DNA from: Leptospira kanakyensis
Lineage (GTDB): Bacteria > Spirochaetota > Leptospiria > Leptospirales > Leptospiraceae
Length of the DNA stretch: 64,000 bases
Direction: 5' to 3'
NCBI RefSeq assembly: GCF_004769235.1
Contig: NZ_RQFG01000005.1
Span: 992,001 to 1,056,000, forward strand
Shown here: piece after piece, positions 1 to 7,729 of the stretch
How the letters are laid out: each line of letters starts with the position of its first letter
Numbering within the stretch: position 1 is the stretch's first letter
Translations under genes and position numbers: made by a program
Notes under the pieces: generated by a model
Databases searched by the model: none
Told to the model about the DNA's origin: nothing
What the model saw: the letters and a program-made list of their open reading frames with translations, nothing else

Positions 1-701
1 TACTGCTCTAGGAGTTCTGATGAATTCCAATCGTAAGTAATTCCGAAAACAAAGAGAAAAATCAAAAAGTAATATTTCTTTTCCGAAGAATATTTTGAAT
101 ATATCAGCGTTATATACGCAGCTGTCCAAATTATAAGTGTAAACAATATATAACCAATGATTAAATAATTACTCGAAGTTAGGTTTTCAGTTTTTAATTT
201 ATCTTTTAAAATAATTTCTGAAATTGATAACTTTATATTAGTGAATTCGAAACCAGCAATTTCTAATTTGCCCTTGTTGTTTTTTCCGATAGTAATTGAA
301 CAATAGGTAGATTCTCCATTTTTGTTCTCCAGAAGAAACTGTAAACTTTTCCCTTCTTTTAGTCCGACACTTTCAAGATTATAGTTTTCATCTTTTAAAA
401 ACAAAGTAACTTTAGGAATTGCGTTGTTTACTGTATCATAGAATTCCTTTTCATTTAATACCTTGAGAATTGAATTTTTATCACCAATATTAGAGTTTAA
501 AACTTTATATATTTGATTGATATCTTTGGATTTTACATTTTTAATAAAAGTTTCTAAAAATACGATTTCAGATGAATCTAGTTTATTTTCTGGTTCTTTT
601 ATCAAGTAACCGTTTAAGATTATATATATTGTGAATGCAATTGAGAAGGTAAGAAATCCTAAAGGTAGAAATTTAATGTAAGATAGTAGTTTTTGCTTCA
701 T
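1..701 (-). CDS. Membrane protein, unknown function (3' end outside window)
   Basis: An open frame starts at the ATG complementary to 699-701 and runs without a stop to the left edge, so at least 233 residues are present and the C-terminus is missing. Visible are an N-terminal hydrophobic segment at about residues 9-30 (anchor or uncleaved signal), a roughly 150-residue polar lysine- and asparagine-rich extracytoplasmic region, and two further hydrophobic segments at about 184-207 and 216-228. I do not recognise the family. It lies in the AT-rich minus-strand block of short orphan genes. Confidence 0.7.
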   Translation of the reverse strand, partial: MKQKLLSYIKFLPLGFLTFSIAFTIYIILNGYLIKEPENKLDSSEIVFLETFIKNVKSKDINQIYKVLNSNIGDKNSILKVLNEKEFYDTVNNAIPKVTLFLKDENYNLESVGLKEGKSLQFLLENKNGESTYCSITIGKNNKGKLEIAGFEFTNIKLSISEIILKDKLKTENLTSSNYLIIGYILFTLIIWTAAYITLIYSKYSSEKKYYFLIFLFVFGITYDWNSSELLEQ

Positions 702-724
702 TTATGTGCTGTCCCATGTTAATA

Positions 725-1339
725 TTATAATTGTTTAGGTGCAATGGTGATGATCCTACATCCTTTACACAAAGGGTACGAATCCACAATTGACTTGAAA
801 TTATTTTTCATACCTTCAGCGCTTGAGCCATAAAAATATAGAGCCGTTTCTCTTTCACCTTGCCAGTAACTTTCCATTTTTCCAAGATCACTGATACTAA
901 TATTTAATTTTTCAATTAAGTCATTTATATCCGAATTTTCATAAACTTCTTTAGGAAGATTAATTCCATCAAGGTAGATGGCTACGCCTTCCTTTTTACC
1001 GAATTCTATTTGTTTAGAATTTGAATCATCCTGTATATGAAGGATTGAGGATTTTGGCGCACCAAGTTCTTCTAATTTACTAATCAAAAATGGTATACCA
1101 TCTTCTAAGTTATAAAGCAATATCTCAACATCAATGTGGGCGATTTCTCCAGTAGTAAGTTGCATAGTTCCACCACCATCAACTTCCCCATATTTTAAAG
1201 ATTTTAAGGCGTCATCAAGAGGATCTTCGTATATATCTCCTCTATCAATTGGCATAAGCAAATGATTTAATTGAGCTGTAACATAAACTGCTTTTTGTTT
1301 TGGTTTCCCAAGTTTAAATATATTTGAAAAAATTCCCAC
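725..1339 (-). CDS. Conserved uncharacterised protein, possibly immunity-type
   Basis: 204 residues, GTG start with an AAGGA sequence 8 nt upstream. No signal peptide or membrane segment, so probably cytoplasmic. It resembles a widespread uncharacterised family I know by pattern only: an N-terminal AQLN-x2-L-x-P-x-x-RG-x-x-YEDPLD block, then GEVDGGGTMQ, later YWQGERETALY-x-YG and a C-terminal YPLCKGCR. Those blocks are present in order here, so the gene looks intact. Members are often encoded beside polymorphic-toxin or cassette genes, which makes an immunity role a reasonable guess but no more. The gene stands alone between an edge gene and an attC-like element. Confidence 0.75.
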   Translation of the reverse strand: MGIFSNIFKLGKPKQKAVYVTAQLNHLLMPIDRGDIYEDPLDDALKSLKYGEVDGGGTMQLTTGEIAHIDVEILLYNLEDGIPFLISKLEELGAPKSSILHIQDDSNSKQIEFGKKEGVAIYLDGINLPKEVYENSDINDLIEKLNISISDLGKMESYWQGERETALYFYGSSAEGMKNNFKSIVDSYPLCKGCRIITIAPKQL

Positions 1340-1385
1340 AATTCGATTCCTTATATTTGATTTTAAAATTTAGTTTTGGCAATGT

Positions 1386-1449
1386 CGCATAACAAAATGG
1401 CCCACTTGCTGATTCTCGCCATTGCGCCCTAACGCAGCAAGTAGTCAAA
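1386..1449 (-). repeat. Degenerate attC-like element
   Basis: Begins CGCATAAC (1386-1393) like the complete elements at 6760 and 7562. An 8-bp inverted repeat, ACTTGCTG (1404-1411) and CAGCAAGT (1435-1442), forms a stem. The opposite core (GTTAT-type) is not recognisable, so this is probably a decayed or truncated site. Confidence 0.5.
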
Positions 1450-1490
1450 ACTATTGATTTTCAATATTTATATTTTCAATATAACAAATA

Positions 1491-2033
1491 TTATACTTTC
1501 ATTAAAACAAGTAAACCAAATAAAGTTATTATAGATATAATTAATAGAATTAAGCTAAGAGAATAATTATAAAGTTCTTTAATATCAATTTCCTTATTCA
1601 TTAAGTAATCATAACCAATTAAAGTAAATGTACTTCCTAGAAATATTCCGATAGCAAATCCACTAAAAAGATAAATCAAAGTTGAAGGGTCACTTGAATT
1701 ACTTTCTCCTAAAAATATAAAACCTGAAACAAATGATAATATTAATGCTAACAAAAATACACTAAATAGTATCAAAGGATAATGCCACCAATTGAGACTA
1801 TAATTTCGTTTTAATAACTTTGGTATTTTACTAAAAGAAAAGAAACTACATCCCAGGATTATCGGCAATATAATTAAACGAATAGGAATAGCAGATATAT
1901 GAACAATACCTAAAGCTAAAAAATAAAACAAAATGAAAACAATTAACGTTAGAATCACCAACAAGGATAATCGAATAAATATTAATTGAATGATCGAATT
2001 TAAAATTAAGCCTAGTTTTTCTTTTATTTTCAT
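1491..2033 (-). CDS. Polytopic membrane protein, unknown
   Basis: 180 residues with about five strongly hydrophobic segments (about 15-45, 50-66, 84-110, 121-142, 155-177) joined by short polar loops, which makes an integral inner-membrane protein very likely. The first segments are preceded by a short lysine-containing N-terminus. No motif or family is recognised. It sits alone between two attC-like elements (1386 and 2045) in the same orientation as its neighbours, the layout expected of a single-gene cassette. Confidence 0.7.
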   Translation of the reverse strand: MKIKEKLGLILNSIIQLIFIRLSLLVILTLIVFILFYFLALGIVHISAIPIRLIILPIILGCSFFSFSKIPKLLKRNYSLNWWHYPLILFSVFLLALILSFVSGFIFLGESNSSDPSTLIYLFSGFAIGIFLGSTFTLIGYDYLMNKEIDIKELYNYSLSLILLIISIITLFGLLVLMKV

Positions 2034-2044
2034 TTTAAAAATTC

Positions 2045-2118
2045 CGCATAACGAACTTTGCTATCCGACGTATGCAGGCCGTAAAAGCCGAAGCTAAGCA
2101 GTTTGTTTCTATTATATG
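2045..2118 (-). repeat. Short attC-like element
   Basis: Starts CGCATAACGAACTTTGCTAT and continues CCGACG, matching the first 26 positions of the full-length elements at 6760 and 7562 with few changes, then a shortened GCCG...GAAGC part, ending in ATTATATG. About 74 bp instead of about 166, so an internally deleted or short-stem version. Confidence 0.6.
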
Positions 2119-2148
2119 ATGATTTCAAAAGATACCATATAATTTGAT

Positions 2149-2538
2149 TTAATCTGGGTAATATCCTTCAATTCTACAGATAACTTTAGCAGGGTTAATT
2201 TCCGAAAATGTGTTTGTTGAAAAATTTATCGTCCAGGCCTTATAAGGTGAATGATAATAATGTTCTGTTCCAATCTGTTTTATATTTGCAGAATTGATTA
2301 ATGCTAGTGGAACATAGCCTGAATTTTCATCTTCGCAAATGCTACCGTATTCATATATATTGTATCCAACTCCATTTACAGGTTGGGATATTTTAATTTG
2401 ATCAGTAACTAACCATCTAGGTTCGATTGAACCTGTATCAATATGCTTTGTAAGAACTAAGTAGTATGCATTTTCCTTTTTCAAATATTCCATGCCATAA
2501 TCATAATGTTCAGGTATAAGCTTGCCGGATGCTACCAT
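2149..2538 (-). CDS. Hypothetical cytoplasmic protein
   Basis: 129 residues from the ATG at 2536-2538; an upstream in-frame TTG would add five residues. The ATG overlaps the stop of the preceding gene by one base (TAATG), which supports it and indicates translational coupling. No signal peptide or transmembrane segment. The sequence is rich in aromatic residues with mixed strand and turn character and carries no catalytic motif I can name. It is the last of three overlapping genes (3438 to 2149) that probably form one cassette or one transcript. Confidence 0.6.
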   Translation of the reverse strand: MVASGKLIPEHYDYGMEYLKKENAYYLVLTKHIDTGSIEPRWLVTDQIKISQPVNGVGYNIYEYGSICEDENSGYVPLALINSANIKQIGTEHYYHSPYKAWTINFSTNTFSEINPAKVICRIEGYYPD

Positions 2539-2912
2539 TATGTGTTCGGCCAATTTTCGAATTTTAATCCCAGAAAATCATTAGAGTCAATTTTTGATTT
2601 CGGGAGAGAATAGGGATTTAACCTAATGCTTAATACATATCCCGTAATTTCTTTATAACTAATTTTATCAAAATTATTTAGAAGATCGTTTTGCGGATAT
2701 TTCCCTTTCAATCTTTCTTCTAAGATTACTTCTGTATCATAAGGTAAAGTCGCAATTTTAGCCGAAGTAAGACCGGGTTTTTCGTAAACTTCTAGGCCAT
2801 TAATATCGAGAGTAAATCTTTTTTCTTTTGTTACTGTTATTTGCTTTTGGCAATAAATTGAACTTATCAGAACTAAAACCCAAAACAGTGAATTTATTAA
2901 AGCTCTATTCAT
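2538..2912 (-). CDS. Small exported protein with SH3-like segment
   Basis: 124 residues with an N-terminal hydrophobic signal (about residues 5-20) ending near LISSIYC-QK. The cysteine could be a permissive spirochaetal lipobox, but tyrosine at -1 is unusual. The segment at about 36-65 (LEVYEKPGL followed by ...KIATLPYDTEVILEE) has the look of a bacterial SH3 domain, a fold common in exported binding proteins. It overlaps the upstream gene by 8 bases and the downstream gene by one, so the three are almost certainly co-translated. Confidence 0.6.
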   Translation of the reverse strand: MNRALINSLFWVLVLISSIYCQKQITVTKEKRFTLDINGLEVYEKPGLTSAKIATLPYDTEVILEERLKGKYPQNDLLNNFDKISYKEITGYVLSIRLNPYSLPKSKIDSNDFLGLKFENWPNT

Positions 2913-3438
2913 AATTTATTGTTATTTGTTTTTCTTTTGCCCAATTTAAAAATTTAGGGAAAGCCATGTATGCTCTGCTAAAATAGTAAAATATGATTAA
3001 GCTAATAAAAATTAAGCCAAAATTTGTTTCTTTCTGAAAAATTGAGAAACCAATATTAAATGCAAATAGAGAAAACTGAAAAAAGAAAATTCCATAAAAG
3101 GAAATTTTTTGTAATGGAATGCTCTTATTATAGTTAATGTTTAAATAAGCAAAAATATAAAGAAATGAAAATGGTATAAAAAAGAATACCTCTATTAAGT
3201 TCTCTATATTCATTTCTTTCTTTGCAAATAAAGTTAAAAATGCACTCAAAAAAAGCAAAGCACTTAGCAGGCTTAAAGTTTTTTTAAAGTTAATAATATG
3301 TGGAATAGAAGATCCACCTATTATATTCTTCACTTCATTGACGGAATATTCGTTTTTTAAAGTATTAATAATTGATTTTTTAGATATTCCCTTGTAGAGA
3401 AGATCATTTATTGCAAACTCTAGTGCTTTTTCGTCCAT
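2905..3438 (-). CDS. Membrane protein with short cytoplasmic N-terminal domain
   Basis: 177 residues. Residues 1-45 are polar and helical and read like a small SHOCT- or UBA-like helical hairpin (LEFAINDLLYKGISKKSIINTLK). Four hydrophobic segments follow at about 53-71, 84-99, 112-132 and 138-155, then a basic C-terminus. First gene of the overlapping trio 3438-2149. Function unknown; the helical N-terminus could mediate oligomerisation, which is inference only. Confidence 0.65.
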   Translation of the reverse strand: MDEKALEFAINDLLYKGISKKSIINTLKNEYSVNEVKNIIGGSSIPHIINFKKTLSLLSALLFLSAFLTLFAKKEMNIENLIEVFFFIPFSFLYIFAYLNINYNKSIPLQKISFYGIFFFQFSLFAFNIGFSIFQKETNFGLIFISLIIFYYFSRAYMAFPKFLNWAKEKQITINYE

Positions 3439-3490
3439 TTTAACAATATTAAATCTAATTATATAAATAGATAAAGTATAAAATTTTGCA

Positions 3491-3528
3491 GTTATACGTA
3501 GTAAACAGTCGTTAAATTAGTGCATAAC
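3491..3528 (-). repeat. Remnant of attC-like cores
   Basis: GTTATACG at 3491-3498 and GCATAAC at 3522-3528 are the two core types found at the ends of complete elements, but in reversed order and only 23 bases apart. This could be a nearly empty cassette or the scar of a deletion between neighbouring sites. Confidence 0.35.
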
Positions 3529-3541
3529 CCTTCTATATTAT

Positions 3542-4234
3542 CTATTCTATAATAATTATCATATTTTTTTCTTTTTCAGATTGATCCGAATTGTCTTCCT
3601 TTTCAAACCAATTTATATGATTTATTCTAACTTTGTGAAAGCGAACTACTGGATTGTCATTTTTAGAAAGATAGATTCTGAAATTATCATTAGGAAAGTC
3701 TCTTTCAAGTTTTTGTTTCCACATTTCAGAAATATGTTTTCCTAAATTCCAAGCGTCTTTGTAATCAGAATGTTCAGTATCCCAGAATGGTTCATCGGGT
3801 AAGTCTGCAGAATGGTTAAATAAATCAAGAATATGTAAGTGATTTATAAAACATTCCGCTTCAATAGGATCTTTTGGGAGTTTATCTATCTTTGAGTATT
3901 CACTTTTAATAAAAATCATTCCATTTCTATCTATAAATTCAGGCCAAAAGTATTCAGATACAGTTTTGTATACCCAAGCTACTTGAGCGTTATCATTTGG
4001 AACAATACCTTCAAATCCCTTCGAAATTCGTTTTTGAGCCTTAGTTAAAATTTCTTTGTAATCTTCTTTAAACATTGCTGAGGTTGTTTTGTCAACTTCA
4101 GCTGCAAGATGCTGGATTGTGATGTATTCAGAAGGATGTTGAATGCTCAACCTATTAGTATCACTAAAACGAACAAAAAGTTCAAATAGAATGATTGCTT
4201 CTTCTTCAGTTATCTCCAAAGAATATTTTTTCAT
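3542..4234 (-). CDS. Hypothetical cytoplasmic protein
   Basis: 230 residues, ATG start with a weak AAGGA-like sequence. No signal or membrane segment. The N-terminal 30 residues (EITEEEAIILFELFVRFSDTN) resemble the start of small helical immunity-like proteins. The middle is aromatic (AWVYKTVSEYFWPEF) and the C-terminus is charged, ending in a run of isoleucines. No family is recognised with confidence. It may share a transcript with the membrane protein just upstream (4277-4738, gap about 40 bp). Confidence 0.6.
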   Translation of the reverse strand: MKKYSLEITEEEAIILFELFVRFSDTNRLSIQHPSEYITIQHLAAEVDKTTSAMFKEDYKEILTKAQKRISKGFEGIVPNDNAQVAWVYKTVSEYFWPEFIDRNGMIFIKSEYSKIDKLPKDPIEAECFINHLHILDLFNHSADLPDEPFWDTEHSDYKDAWNLGKHISEMWKQKLERDFPNDNFRIYLSKNDNPVVRFHKVRINHINWFEKEDNSDQSEKEKNMIIIIE

Positions 4235-4276
4235 AATTTCCTTTATCCAATTTAAAATCAGCGTTATTTGAAATAT

Positions 4277-4738
4277 TCAGAAAATACCCAAATTTGATTT
4301 ATTGAAAATAAATACTAATAGAAATGCAGTAAGAAAAGTTGATATTAGGCAGTACAATCTCCATTTTTTATTCTCGTAGAATACTGGTTCATTATACGAT
4401 TCTTCTTTAAAGTTATAGTAACCTAATTCCTCAATATTTATCACTTTTATAGGAATAAATTTTCCGATATCAGATTCGAATGTTAGGTGATCGTAAAGAA
4501 CGGAACATTCAAATTCGCATTCTTTACACATTCTATTTTCATTATCACTATTCAAGTATAGACAGTATTGTCCGGGAAAATAAATGAAATTTTCGCCACT
4601 GCTAGAAACTTTCTTTTTATCAGTTATATTCCACAATATAATGAGAAAAGTTATAATGAATGGCATGAGAATAAGTAAGGTTTTCACTACAATTTCTCGA
4701 ATACGAAATAAGATTTTTTCTCTATTTTTTTCTATCAT
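4277..4738 (-). CDS. Two-TM membrane protein with cysteine cluster
   Basis: 153 residues with a hydrophobic segment at about 16-37 and another at about 131-147, leaving a roughly 90-residue extracytoplasmic loop. That loop holds five cysteines: one in QYC, then a cluster of the form C-x2-C-x3-C and a nearby SVLYD region. They could form disulfides or bind metal. No named family. It begins just after the truncated attC-like end at 4790. Confidence 0.6.
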   Translation of the reverse strand: MIEKNREKILFRIREIVVKTLLILMPFIITFLIILWNITDKKKVSSSGENFIYFPGQYCLYLNSDNENRMCKECEFECSVLYDHLTFESDIGKFIPIKVINIEELGYYNFKEESYNEPVFYENKKWRLYCLISTFLTAFLLVFIFNKSNLGIF

Positions 4739-4789
4739 TTGATCTATCTAAAAAGTGAACATAACATTCAAGATTTATTTCTTACGTTT

Positions 4790-4815
4790 CGCATAACAAA
4801 CTATGCTACTCGAAG
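4790..4815 (-). repeat. Truncated attC-like element (one half only)
   Basis: CGCATAACAAACTATGCTAC followed by TCGAAG matches the left 26 bases of the elements at 2045 and 6760. The remaining about 140 bases are missing and the stop codon of the YcxB-like gene (4806-4808) lies inside the match. A deletion probably fused that gene into the site. Confidence 0.55.
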
Positions 4816-5273
4816 TTTTTGAGAATTCTGTCGAAAATATATTTAAACAAAACATTCTCGTCTTCAACTTGATTTCTTGGAATAAAGAACACTTCCCCCA
4901 TATCAAAGAAAATAACAATAGACGGACCTATTAAGGAAACTTTATTTATCTTTTTCCATTCTATTTTGAATTCTGCCCCAGGTTTCGCAGATTGAAAATT
5001 TTCATTCGTGAGAGAGATTAGATGTTTGACGTCACCTTCTCTTTGAATGAATGATCCCCTTTCTTTTGCGAAGAAATAAATTTTAAGTAAGCGTAATAGT
5101 ATAATACAAGTTAGAAACGTTATTGAATAAAGCAAAGAGCCCAGAAAATAATACATCAAAAGACCAGTAACGATACTAAAAACTATGAATAAATAGAATC
5201 TTGGAGATAGAACAGATATTAATAAATGTGTGAACACATAATCCTTTGCATTATATCTTATCTCAAATTTCAT
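4806..5273 (-). CDS. YcxB-like membrane protein
   Basis: 155 residues. Two hydrophobic segments at about 25-46 and 48-68 precede a cytoplasmic domain containing W-K-x-I-x-K-V (about 106-112) and a final IFFDMGEVFFIPRNQV stretch, the arrangement of the YcxB-like C-terminal domain family (function unknown). Its stop lies within an attC-like half site, so the original C-terminus may have been altered. Followed upstream at 30 bp by the flavoprotein gene, probably in one cassette. Confidence 0.65.
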   Translation of the reverse strand: MKFEIRYNAKDYVFTHLLISVLSPRFYLFIVFSIVTGLLMYYFLGSLLYSITFLTCIILLRLLKIYFFAKERGSFIQREGDVKHLISLTNENFQSAKPGAEFKIEWKKINKVSLIGPSIVIFFDMGEVFFIPRNQVEDENVLFKYIFDRILKNFE

Positions 5274-5303
5274 AAATTCCCTTTGTTAGTTTACTTTTAG
5301 CTT

Positions 5304-5888
5304 TCATCTAAAATTCTTTGATATTTCTGCACATTTTAATAACCATTGATTTTTTTGCTCTTGGTCACAATGTTTAAGACCAGATTTATAATATCTATTT
5401 ACTCTTTTAAATCCGCAATATCTGAATAAACCATATTTGATCGCGAGCCAGCCAGGATCAAAGTAAGCAACAATAGATGGCGCATCAAGAGTGTAAAAAC
5501 AGGAAATTTTCTTATTTTTCATCAATCCTTCAGGAAACAAAGCTCCTTTCTTTTTATTTTTGAAAGAATATATGAAATCGGATGCGAAAACTCGATCAAT
5601 GAAGCCTTTTAAAATAGCTGGAAAACCATGCCACCAGACCGGATAAATAAAAATCAGATGGTCTGCTTCATTAATCAGATTTCTATATTTAAGAGTATAT
5701 TTATCATTACAAATATCTCTTCTCCGATTATAATCATCCACCACAAGAACTGGGTTGAATTTATCTGAATATAAATCGATCAGTGATACGATTTCCGATT
5801 TTTCTATTAAAGAGTTCAGAATGCTATCAAGGACAGCTTTGGTAAAGCTTTTAGGATTGGAGTGTGAATAAATTATTAAATTCTTCAT
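5304..5888 (-). CDS. NAD(P)H:quinone oxidoreductase-like flavoprotein
   Basis: 194 residues with the flavodoxin-like fold of the NQO1/MdaB/KefF family. The N-terminal strand and phosphate loop read LIIYSHSNPKSFT. The central IYPVWWHGFPAILKGFIDRVF stretch (split here by residues about 86-106) is the diagnostic FMN/FAD-binding and active-site block. Members carry out two-electron reduction of quinones or related electrophiles with NAD(P)H in the cytoplasm; the actual substrate is unknown. The gene begins directly inside an attC-like end (5920) and probably forms a cassette with the YcxB-like gene. Confidence 0.85.
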   Translation of the reverse strand: MKNLIIYSHSNPKSFTKAVLDSILNSLIEKSEIVSLIDLYSDKFNPVLVVDDYNRRRDICNDKYTLKYRNLINEADHLIFIYPVWWHGFPAILKGFIDRVFASDFIYSFKNKKKGALFPEGLMKNKKISCFYTLDAPSIVAYFDPGWLAIKYGLFRYCGFKRVNRYYKSGLKHCDQEQKNQWLLKCAEISKNFR

Positions 5889-5919
5889 TTTTTTTCTTAA
5901 ATAAGACTGGGATTGATTT

Positions 5920-6084
5920 CGTATAACGAATTAGTGTAAACGACGTTTCTCGACCCTGAGTCCCAACGGGACGTTAGGGACTGACATGTAGCTTGCGTAT
6001 GCGAGCGAATGCCAGAAGGGGAATGTTCCTCAGACCGAGCGAGGGCGCAAGTCCCGAAGCGAAGTGAGTAGACGCTGTTATGCG
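5920..6084 (-). repeat. Complete attC-like element
   Basis: A 165-bp element from CGTATAAC (5920-5927) to GTTATGCG (6077-6084). Imperfectly palindromic inside, with blocks shared with the 6760 element: CCTGAGTCCC, GGGACGTTAGGGA, ACCGAGCGAGGGCG and AAGTCCCGAAGCGAAG. In the orientation of the flanking genes it follows vapC, where the attC of the vapBC cassette is expected. An open frame inside it is not a gene. Confidence 0.8.
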
Positions 6085-6096
6085 ACATGTTTGCTT

Positions 6097-6471
6097 TTAT
6101 TGATAAGTATATTGTAACTCAAGAATTTTTAATATCTTTTTATCAAGAGTCCAAAGTTTTAAATTTCTCATTTTAGTTTCGTAGATTAAGATAGAATCAA
6201 TAATTCCGATACCATATTCAAAGTGTTTTTTTTCAAAGGAGAGGCTTCCGGCTTTGATGAAGGCTCCGTTAGAGAAAACATTATTTAAATTATCCCAATA
6301 ATCTAAAACAAACTCGTGCTCAGTTTTATTTTTGCAACCTTGTAAAATCTCGCCAAAAACAACTTCATGGGCAATAACCTCAGAAGCTTCAATAAGTCCT
6401 GTTAATTTAGAAAAGTAGGGTTCTTTTCCTCTGAAAAATTCAATCCAAATGGAAGTATCTACTAAAATCAT
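6097..6471 (-). CDS. vapC: PIN-domain toxin VapC
   Basis: 124 residues, the usual length for a VapC ribonuclease. The PIN fold is visible: MILVDTSIWIEFF at the N-terminus carries the first catalytic aspartate (residue 4), an acidic residue sits in the EVIAHEVVFGEIL helix, and the third and fourth sites are around GIGIIDSILIYET and LWTLDKKIL. VapC enzymes cleave tRNA or rRNA when released from VapB. Its ATG overlaps the vapB stop by four bases (ATGA). The module is enclosed by two attC-like elements. Confidence 0.9.
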   Translation of the reverse strand: MILVDTSIWIEFFRGKEPYFSKLTGLIEASEVIAHEVVFGEILQGCKNKTEHEFVLDYWDNLNNVFSNGAFIKAGSLSFEKKHFEYGIGIIDSILIYETKMRNLKLWTLDKKILKILELQYTYQ

Positions 6472-6683
6472 TGTAATCTATTAATTTTCCTAACTTTTTC
6501 AGCTGAGAAATTGGTAACAAATTCAAGTGGTTTCTTTCTTAATTTTTCATTCAGTTTTTTAACTTTAGCAAGCTTAACCCATTCAGAAAGAGCCTTTTGT
6601 AGAGAATCTGTAATATTTTTACCTTCAGTATATTTTTGAACTTCTGTAATTAAATCATCAGGGAGAATTGCAGTTACTTTCAT
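6468..6683 (-). CDS. vapB: VapB antitoxin
   Basis: 71 residues from the ATG at 6681-6683. A longer TTG frame would start inside the promoter and is rejected. The N-terminus MKVTAILPDDLITEVQ is the ribbon-helix-helix DNA-binding strand and helix of the VapB/CopG type, and the C-terminal lysine-rich half would bind VapC. The gene is autoregulated if the palindrome in its promoter is the operator. The predicted transcription start is at or next to the ATG, so the message is probably leaderless. Confidence 0.85.
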   Translation of the reverse strand: MKVTAILPDDLITEVQKYTEGKNITDSLQKALSEWVKLAKVKKLNEKLRKKPLEFVTNFSAEKVRKINRLQ

Positions 6684-6690
6684 ACGATTT

Positions 6691-6719
6691 ATTATACGAT
6701 ATAGTATCGTATTTGTCAA
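6691..6719 (-). promoter_or_regulatory. vapBC promoter with palindromic operator
   Basis: On the minus strand TTGACA (6719-6714) and TATAAT (6696-6691) are both perfect sigma-70 hexamers with a 17-bp spacer. A perfect 8-3-8 inverted repeat, ATACGATA (6694-6701) and TATCGTAT (6705-6712), fills the spacer and part of the -10 box, as expected for VapB autorepression. Confidence 0.85.
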
Positions 6720-6759
6720 AATCTTTTTTTATCATTTATTTAAAGTTTTGCAAACATGT

Positions 6760-6925
6760 CGCATAACGAACTAGACTAACCGACGTAGGCTGGCCCTGAG
6801 TCCCGGACGGGACGTTAGGGATTGGCACGACGCTTGCATAAGCAAGAGGAGTGACAAAAGCCTATGTGTCGTAGACCGAGCGAGGGCGTAAGTCCCGAAG
6901 CGAAGCGGTTAGTTGCTGTTATGTG
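6760..6925 (-). repeat. Complete attC-like element
   Basis: A 166-bp element from CGCATAAC (6760-6767) to GTTATGTG (6918-6925). It shares CCTGAGTCCC, GGGACGTTAGGGA and the GAGCGAGGGCGTAAGTCCCG block with the element at 5920. In gene orientation it follows the 119-aa membrane protein (7018-7377), so it would be that cassette's recombination site. Confidence 0.8.
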
Positions 6926-7017
6926 CAGTGTGGTATTTATTAAGATTAATTCTTTTTCAATTGAATATGATTATATCGCAGGATATGGTAAATAAAGAAA
7001 GAGTATAGTTATGTCGA

Positions 7018-7377
7018 CTACAAACATTCTCTGTAAAAAAAGCATCCAATAAATATGAATAATGTATATGGATTTAAGATGCCAATAGATACTACTGTAA
7101 GGATTATTTTGAAATTGATTAAATCATGCGTTCGTTTATTAATCCATAGTAGTAGAATAGGTAAGTAAGAGAATGCTAAAAATATAGTAAGTAGCATATG
7201 GCCGTATTGTTCTGTTTGGTTTCCATATAATATTTCACTCTTAAAACAAGTAAAGACGATATTTACTGCTAAAAAACCGAAACCTAATAATAGGTAAGCA
7301 AATAATATTGCAATGAAGTATTCTTTTATTTTTTTTAGATAGTTCGATTTAAAATTGAGAGGGTTGATAAGTTTCAT
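7018..7377 (-). CDS. Small membrane protein, unknown
   Basis: 119 residues with three hydrophobic segments (about 20-45, 60-80, 91-113) and short charged loops. The N-terminus is lysine- and asparagine-rich. No family recognised. It occupies a cassette bounded by elements at 6760 and 7562, and the segment's two 17-bp ends (6918-6934 and 7554-7570) are complementary at 14 of 17 positions. About 184 bp upstream of the gene (7378-7561) are AT-rich with no gene, room for its own promoter. Confidence 0.65.
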   Translation of the reverse strand: MKLINPLNFKSNYLKKIKEYFIAILFAYLLLGFGFLAVNIVFTCFKSEILYGNQTEQYGHMLLTIFLAFSYLPILLLWINKRTHDLINFKIILTVVSIGILNPYTLFIFIGCFFYRECL

Positions 7378-7561
7378 GCTTAATTGAAACGAATGGATTA
7401 AGATTCTTTCAAAGTTGAATTTATGAATAGTCCGTGTAATTCTTTTATGAATATATCAGAGAATTTGTTTTCTCATACTATTAAAAAGTGAATCTATTTT
7501 ATCTATCAAGTAATTACGTAGAACTTATTTTTAATATTAATGAATAATATTTTACCACATT
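7378..7561. other. AT-rich cassette leader without a gene
   Basis: Upstream of the 119-aa membrane protein gene and before the attC-like element at 7562. Many short A/T runs and stops in all frames; no convincing promoter hexamer pair or structure seen. Confidence 0.4.
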
Positions 7562-7729
7562 GCGTATAACGAACTAGTGGAGACGACGTTTCTCGTAGCT
7601 GAGCCTACGTAGTAGGCGTTAGCGTCGGCGCGTCTTCTTGCGGAGCGAGAAGCGTGACGGAGAGAAATGTGCCGCAGGCCAAGCGAGGCCGCAAGTGCCG
7701 AAGCGCAGCGTTTCCACGTTGTTATACGC
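7562..7729 (-). repeat. Complete attC-like element
   Basis: A 168-bp element from GCGTATAAC (7562-7570) to GTTATACGC (7721-7729); the terminal 9-mers are exact reverse complements. Inner blocks such as GTGGAGACGACGTTTCTCG and its near-complement at the right end (GCGTTTCCAC) make a long imperfect hairpin. In gene orientation it opens GCGTATAACAACGTGGAAAC then GCTGC, the same opening as the plus-strand site at 23356. Confidence 0.8.

Noticed and set aside
5897..6088. 63-codon open frame on the minus strand
   Set aside because: It lies almost entirely inside the attC-like element 5920-6084; the same frame is not preserved in the sister elements.
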